Source of the DNA: Bact-19 sp038319215
GTDB taxonomy: Bacteria; Bacteroidota; Bacteroidia; Bacteroidales; ML635J-15
DNA length: 8,901 nt
Reading direction: 5' to 3'
NCBI GenBank assembly: GCA_038319215.1
Contig: JBBQCZ010000152.1
Location: 1 to 8,901 of the forward strand
In this document: positions 6,894-8,901 of the stretch, in pieces
Numbering within the stretch: the stretch's first letter is position 1
Layout: the number at the start of each line of letters is the position of its first letter
Notes under the pieces: generated by a model
Databases searched by the model: none
What the model was told of the DNA's origin: nothing
Seen by the model: only the letters and a program-made list of their open reading frames with translations
Translations under genes and position numbers: made by a program

Positions 6894-7778
6894 ATGAAAA
6901 CTATTAAAACTATTTCAATTACTTTAATCATTGTGCTGGTTCTTCCTCTTTTATATCAATGCAAAGACAAAGAGTTAGATAAAAAAATGAATGCTGATGA
7001 CTACATTTCCAAAGAATCCTTAAAGAATTTTGAAAAGTTAAACGATTTTTACACTATTGCTATTAGTAATACTAAAGAAAAAATAAAAAAAGGCATTAAA
7101 ACTAGTAGTGGTGAGGCGATGCTAAATGATATAGAATCTCAAGTAGCTCAATTATGCAGAAATGAGTTTAGAAATGATTTTAATTTAGAATACAACAAAT
7201 TTAAAAACCTTCAAGCAACAGGGGATGTAATTCAAGAAGAAAGTTCAGGAATTGATGAGCAAATTTCACTATCTGAATATGCAGTAACCGTTAATTCCGA
7301 AATAAATAGTACTGTTGACCAATTATTTGATGGAGATGCTACACCAACAGAAGATGAGATGAAAAATGCAATCACACTAAAGCTAAATTCTTACAAAAAG
7401 AGAATAGCGATAGATAATAACCTTTCTGAAACTGACAAATCTTATCTTATAAATTCAATAGCAGGGCAATTACTTTTTCTACCAACAACTTTTTCAATTA
7501 TAGATTTTGTTGCTGAAAATACAGTAGATTCAAGCCAGAAGAGTTTAATTGCGCAAAAAGGGTGGTTAAAAAAAGCATGGAAGAAAGTATCAAGGGTTGT
7601 GAATACTGTTGGTGAATGGGGGCTAGCGGCGTTAGTACTCAGTAAAGGTAATCCTCTTGCAACTATAGCTGGTCTAGTTGTTGGCATTGGGTCTGCTATT
7701 TACTGTGAAAATAATGGCTATGACCATTGTGTTTGTCAAATTGTTTCTTGTGCTTTAAATAAGAATGGTGGGAAATAA
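6894..7778 (+). CDS. Putative lipoprotein with membrane-active-looking C-terminus
   Basis: A 294-residue protein of no family I recognise. Residues 1-22 form a signal sequence (basic start, hydrophobic ISITLIIVLVLPLL core), and LLYQC with Cys23 is a plausible, relaxed lipobox, so it is probably an exported lipoprotein. Residues ~30-215 are acidic, polar and predicted mostly helical, with no motif I can name. From 223 the character changes: GWLKKAWKKVSRVV (223-236) is a cationic amphipathic helix, 242-270 is a glycine- and alanine-rich hydrophobic segment, and the tail carries C271, C279, C281 and C286. The 223-236 segment resembles the start of insect cecropins (GWLKK..KK..R pattern). This may mean a membrane-inserting or toxin-like domain held by a lipoprotein precursor, but similarity over so short a basic helix can be convergent. 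It has its own leader and a terminator 30 bases after the stop, so it is likely monocistronic. Coding is confident; function is unknown. Confidence 0.85.
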   Translation: MKTIKTISITLIIVLVLPLLYQCKDKELDKKMNADDYISKESLKNFEKLNDFYTIAISNTKEKIKKGIKTSSGEAMLNDIESQVAQLCRNEFRNDFNLEYNKFKNLQATGDVIQEESSGIDEQISLSEYAVTVNSEINSTVDQLFDGDATPTEDEMKNAITLKLNSYKKRIAIDNNLSETDKSYLINSIAGQLLFLPTTFSIIDFVAENTVDSSQKSLIAQKGWLKKAWKKVSRVVNTVGEWGLAALVLSKGNPLATIAGLVVGIGSAIYCENNGYDHCVCQIVSCALNKNGGK

Positions 7779-7807
7779 ACTAAAGAAATCAATTCTAACT
7801 CAAAGAT

Positions 7808-7846
7808 TAGCATAGTTAATTTGATTATTATTAATGCTATGTTTTT
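7808..7846 (+). terminator. Rho-independent terminator candidate
   Basis: CATAG/TTAAT (7811-7820) pairs with ATTAA/CTATG (7830-7834 and 7837-7841) with a two-base bulge, directly followed by TTTTT (7842-7846). An alternative register pairs TAGCA (7808) with TGCTA (7835-7839). The stem is AT-rich and so only moderately strong, but its position, 30 bases after the stop of the lipoprotein gene, fits. Confidence 0.5.
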
Positions 7847-7860
7847 GTTATTAATAGAGT

Positions 7861-7868
7861 TATGTTTG
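7861..7868 (+). promoter_or_regulatory. Bacteroidota -7 promoter element
   Basis: TATGTTTG is an exact match to the TAnnTTTG -7 consensus of Bacteroidota and ends 31 bases before the start codon at 7900, a normal leader length. A -33 TTTG at the usual distance is not evident, so only the -7 half is supported. Confidence 0.4.
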
Positions 7869-7899
7869 TACTTGTAATTTACACATTAACTGAATAATT

Positions 7900-8418
7900 A
7901 TGAAATATTTTTGCATTATTATTGGCAGTATTTGGTTAAGCATTCTATCTGCGGATGTTAAATCTCAAATATTGCTGAAGAACGAGAATGGGACAAAGGT
8001 GATAAGTATAGAAAAAAACAATAGAATTAGATTAGTTTACCAAAATCATAAAAAAATTAATGACTTTTATTCATACCTGTTTTATGGTAAGTATAAAATC
8101 AATCGGACAGGTAAACTCATTTCGTATACTGATTCATCGATAGTGTTTCGTCATGGAATTTTTCGTAGTGTAGACACCATACAAATTGCTGATATATTCT
8201 TTATAAATAAATTCAACTCAAGCATACAGGTGGGTGTATTTGCTATTACAAATACGTGTCTTTTACTACTATTAACTAGCGCAGCAATAGTTGATTCGCC
8301 CATTGTTATAGTGTATGGAATTGCTGGAGTGTTTAGCATTGTTATTATTGACGATAAGTGCGTTTATCCACCTAAAAACATTTCCAAACGAAAATGGACA
8401 ATGGAAATAAAAGAATGA
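7900..8418 (+). CDS. Exported or membrane protein of unknown function
   Basis: A 172-residue protein. Residues 1-22 look like a cleavable signal peptide (hydrophobic FCIIIGSIWLSIL, then S-A-D-V-K-S-Q), giving a mature start near Gln23, a common pattern in Bacteroidota. Residues ~24-108 are rich in short beta strands; GKLISYTDSSIVFRHGI (71-87) followed by DTIQIADIFFI (92-102) is a pattern I associate with small uncharacterised Bacteroidota envelope proteins that contain a beta-barrel-like fold. Two hydrophobic helices follow at ~110-130 and ~133-151, then a short basic tail ending KRKWTMEIKE. The start is the first ATG after a -7-like promoter, and a long hairpin terminator lies 48 bases after the stop, so it seems to be a separate transcription unit. 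It shares its putative cassette with the lipoprotein gene 121 bases upstream; a partnership such as immunity or transport is possible but unproven. Confidence 0.8.
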   Translation: MKYFCIIIGSIWLSILSADVKSQILLKNENGTKVISIEKNNRIRLVYQNHKKINDFYSYLFYGKYKINRTGKLISYTDSSIVFRHGIFRSVDTIQIADIFFINKFNSSIQVGVFAITNTCLLLLLTSAAIVDSPIVIVYGIAGVFSIVIIDDKCVYPPKNISKRKWTMEIKE

Positions 8419-8465
8419 AAATTATAACTATTTTATAATCTGAACTGTATCAACGCTCCTCACAG

Positions 8466-8534
8466 GCGAGTGCTTTTGCAATTCACTCATATACATTCTA
8501 ACAATGTATAAATTGCAAAAGTACTCGCTTTTTT
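8466..8534 (+). terminator. Long-stem Rho-independent terminator
   Basis: An 18-base arm from GCGAGTGC to AATT (8466-8483) pairs with AATTGCAAAAGTACTCGC (8511-8528), with one G-U wobble at 8472. It is extended by TATACATT (8490-8497) against AATGTATA (8503-8510) after a six-base bulge, with a five-base loop. Six T follow (8529-8534). The wobble pairs only in + strand RNA, which fits termination of the gene ending at 8418. The stem is unusually long, about 26 pairs. Confidence 0.8.
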
Positions 8535-8721
8535 CCACCCACAAGCTTAATTTTCCCAACTCGAAAGAGAAAAATTGCCCCCTCAAAAAAATTAAAACCC
8601 CTACATTTGCCCAAATTGATTGGACTTTTCTTCGTAGGACGTGATGACTTTTGTACCTAGAAAAACCTTTGGCATTGTTAACAGGCAGAAACGCCACTTA
8701 CAGTAACACCCAAAGCCCAAA

Positions 8722-8856
8722 CGCTAACACGTGCTAAAAATTATAGGGGTTGATGACGCAGATAAAGCATTTTTACTACCTTTAACTTAGTTATTTACCG
8801 TGGGATAGATTTGTGGTTTTAACTCCCCTACAATTCTTAGCACGACAACGTTATGC
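8722..8856 (+). repeat. attC-like inverted repeat 3
   Basis: The left arm reads CGCTAAC (8722-8728), A, CGTGCTAA (8730-8737), then AAATTATAGGGG (to 8749). The right arm reads CCCCTACAATTC (8825-8836), TTAGCACG (8837-8844), ACAAC, GTTATGC (8850-8856). Eight bases pair perfectly next to the boxes; a further eleven or so pair with two isolated mismatches. The AAC...GTT ends and the GTTATGC right box match integron attC layout. The centre is about 75 bases. It would close the two-gene cassette and precede whatever starts at about 8860. Confidence 0.55.
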
Positions 8857-8866
8857 CCAACGGTCG

Positions 8867-8901
8867 ATGCCGCCAGAAATGATTAAGCTCATCGGCAGAC
8901 C
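8867..8901 (+). CDS. Possible start of a further cassette gene, cut by window
   Basis: An ATG 10 bases after the GTTATGC box opens a frame reading MPPEMIKLIGR that is still open at the window edge. Genes in integron cassettes often begin this close to the recombination site, and the base composition here is more GC-rich than the flanks. Eleven codons cannot establish coding, and the segment could equally be part of a gene on either strand. Confidence 0.15.
   Translation, partial: MPPEMIKLIGR

Larger units (their letters stand above)
8419..8901. other. Intergenic region to the window end
   Basis: This 483-base stretch holds a long hairpin terminator (8466-8534), about 190 bases with no structure or gene that I can support (8535-8720), an attC-like inverted repeat (8722-8856) and the first ~45 bases of a more GC-rich segment that may begin another cassette gene. 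Confidence 0.6.

Noticed and set aside
8428..8697. 89-codon open frame on the - strand
   Set aside because: It runs through the long hairpin terminator of the 172-residue gene; the translation has no coherent domain, signal or membrane pattern.

Overview
The window looks like chromosome from a member of the Bacteroidota. It is AT-rich, start codons follow A-rich leaders without a clear Shine-Dalgarno sequence, a TAnnTTTG-type -7 element lies before one gene, and several products are putative lipoproteins or secreted/membrane proteins of the kind common in that phylum. The phylum call rests on style and protein flavour, not on a marker gene. All coding evidence is on the + strand.

Left part (1-5387): a compact three-gene run. 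It opens inside hsdR, the restriction/translocation subunit of a type I restriction-modification system, whose 5' end lies outside the window. Ten bases later comes a 75-residue putative zinc-ribbon protein. Three bases after that is an 850-residue protein with one N-terminal membrane anchor, an unassigned middle region and about six S1/OB-fold-like repeats. The tight spacing implies co-transcription, so the two unrecognised genes are candidate accessory parts of the restriction locus or a second defence module attached to it. hsdM and hsdS are expected upstream but are not seen.

Right part (5388-8901): gene-poor accessory DNA. Three long imperfect inverted repeats of 131-136 bases lie at 5676-5806, 6290-6425 and 8722-8856. 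Each starts with an AAC-ending box and finishes with a GTT-starting box (GTTGTGC, GTTAGCG, GTTATGC), with arms of about 20-30 bases around a 60-90 base centre. This is the layout of integron attC sites. Read that way, they delimit one short cassette with a 70-residue two-helix membrane protein, and one long cassette with a 294-residue putative lipoprotein and a 172-residue signal-peptide/two-helix protein. The third repeat is followed by DNA of visibly higher GC that runs off the window. No integrase gene is present, so the best working model is an integrase-less cassette cluster beside a restriction locus.

The long cassette has its own signals: a terminator near its left edge (6503-6530), an inverted repeat in the leader of the lipoprotein gene, a terminator between its two genes, a -7-like promoter before the second, and a very long hairpin terminator after it. 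Other intergenic structure includes two clusters sharing the inverted 9-mer TTTGCAAGC/GCTTGCAAA, one of them with GCCAACGC repeated at 39-40 base intervals.

The most interesting items are the attC-like trio, the membrane-anchored multi-S1 protein with its zinc-ribbon partner beside hsdR, and the lipoprotein whose C-terminal part resembles a cecropin-type amphipathic helix followed by a glycine-rich hydrophobic segment and a cysteine cluster.
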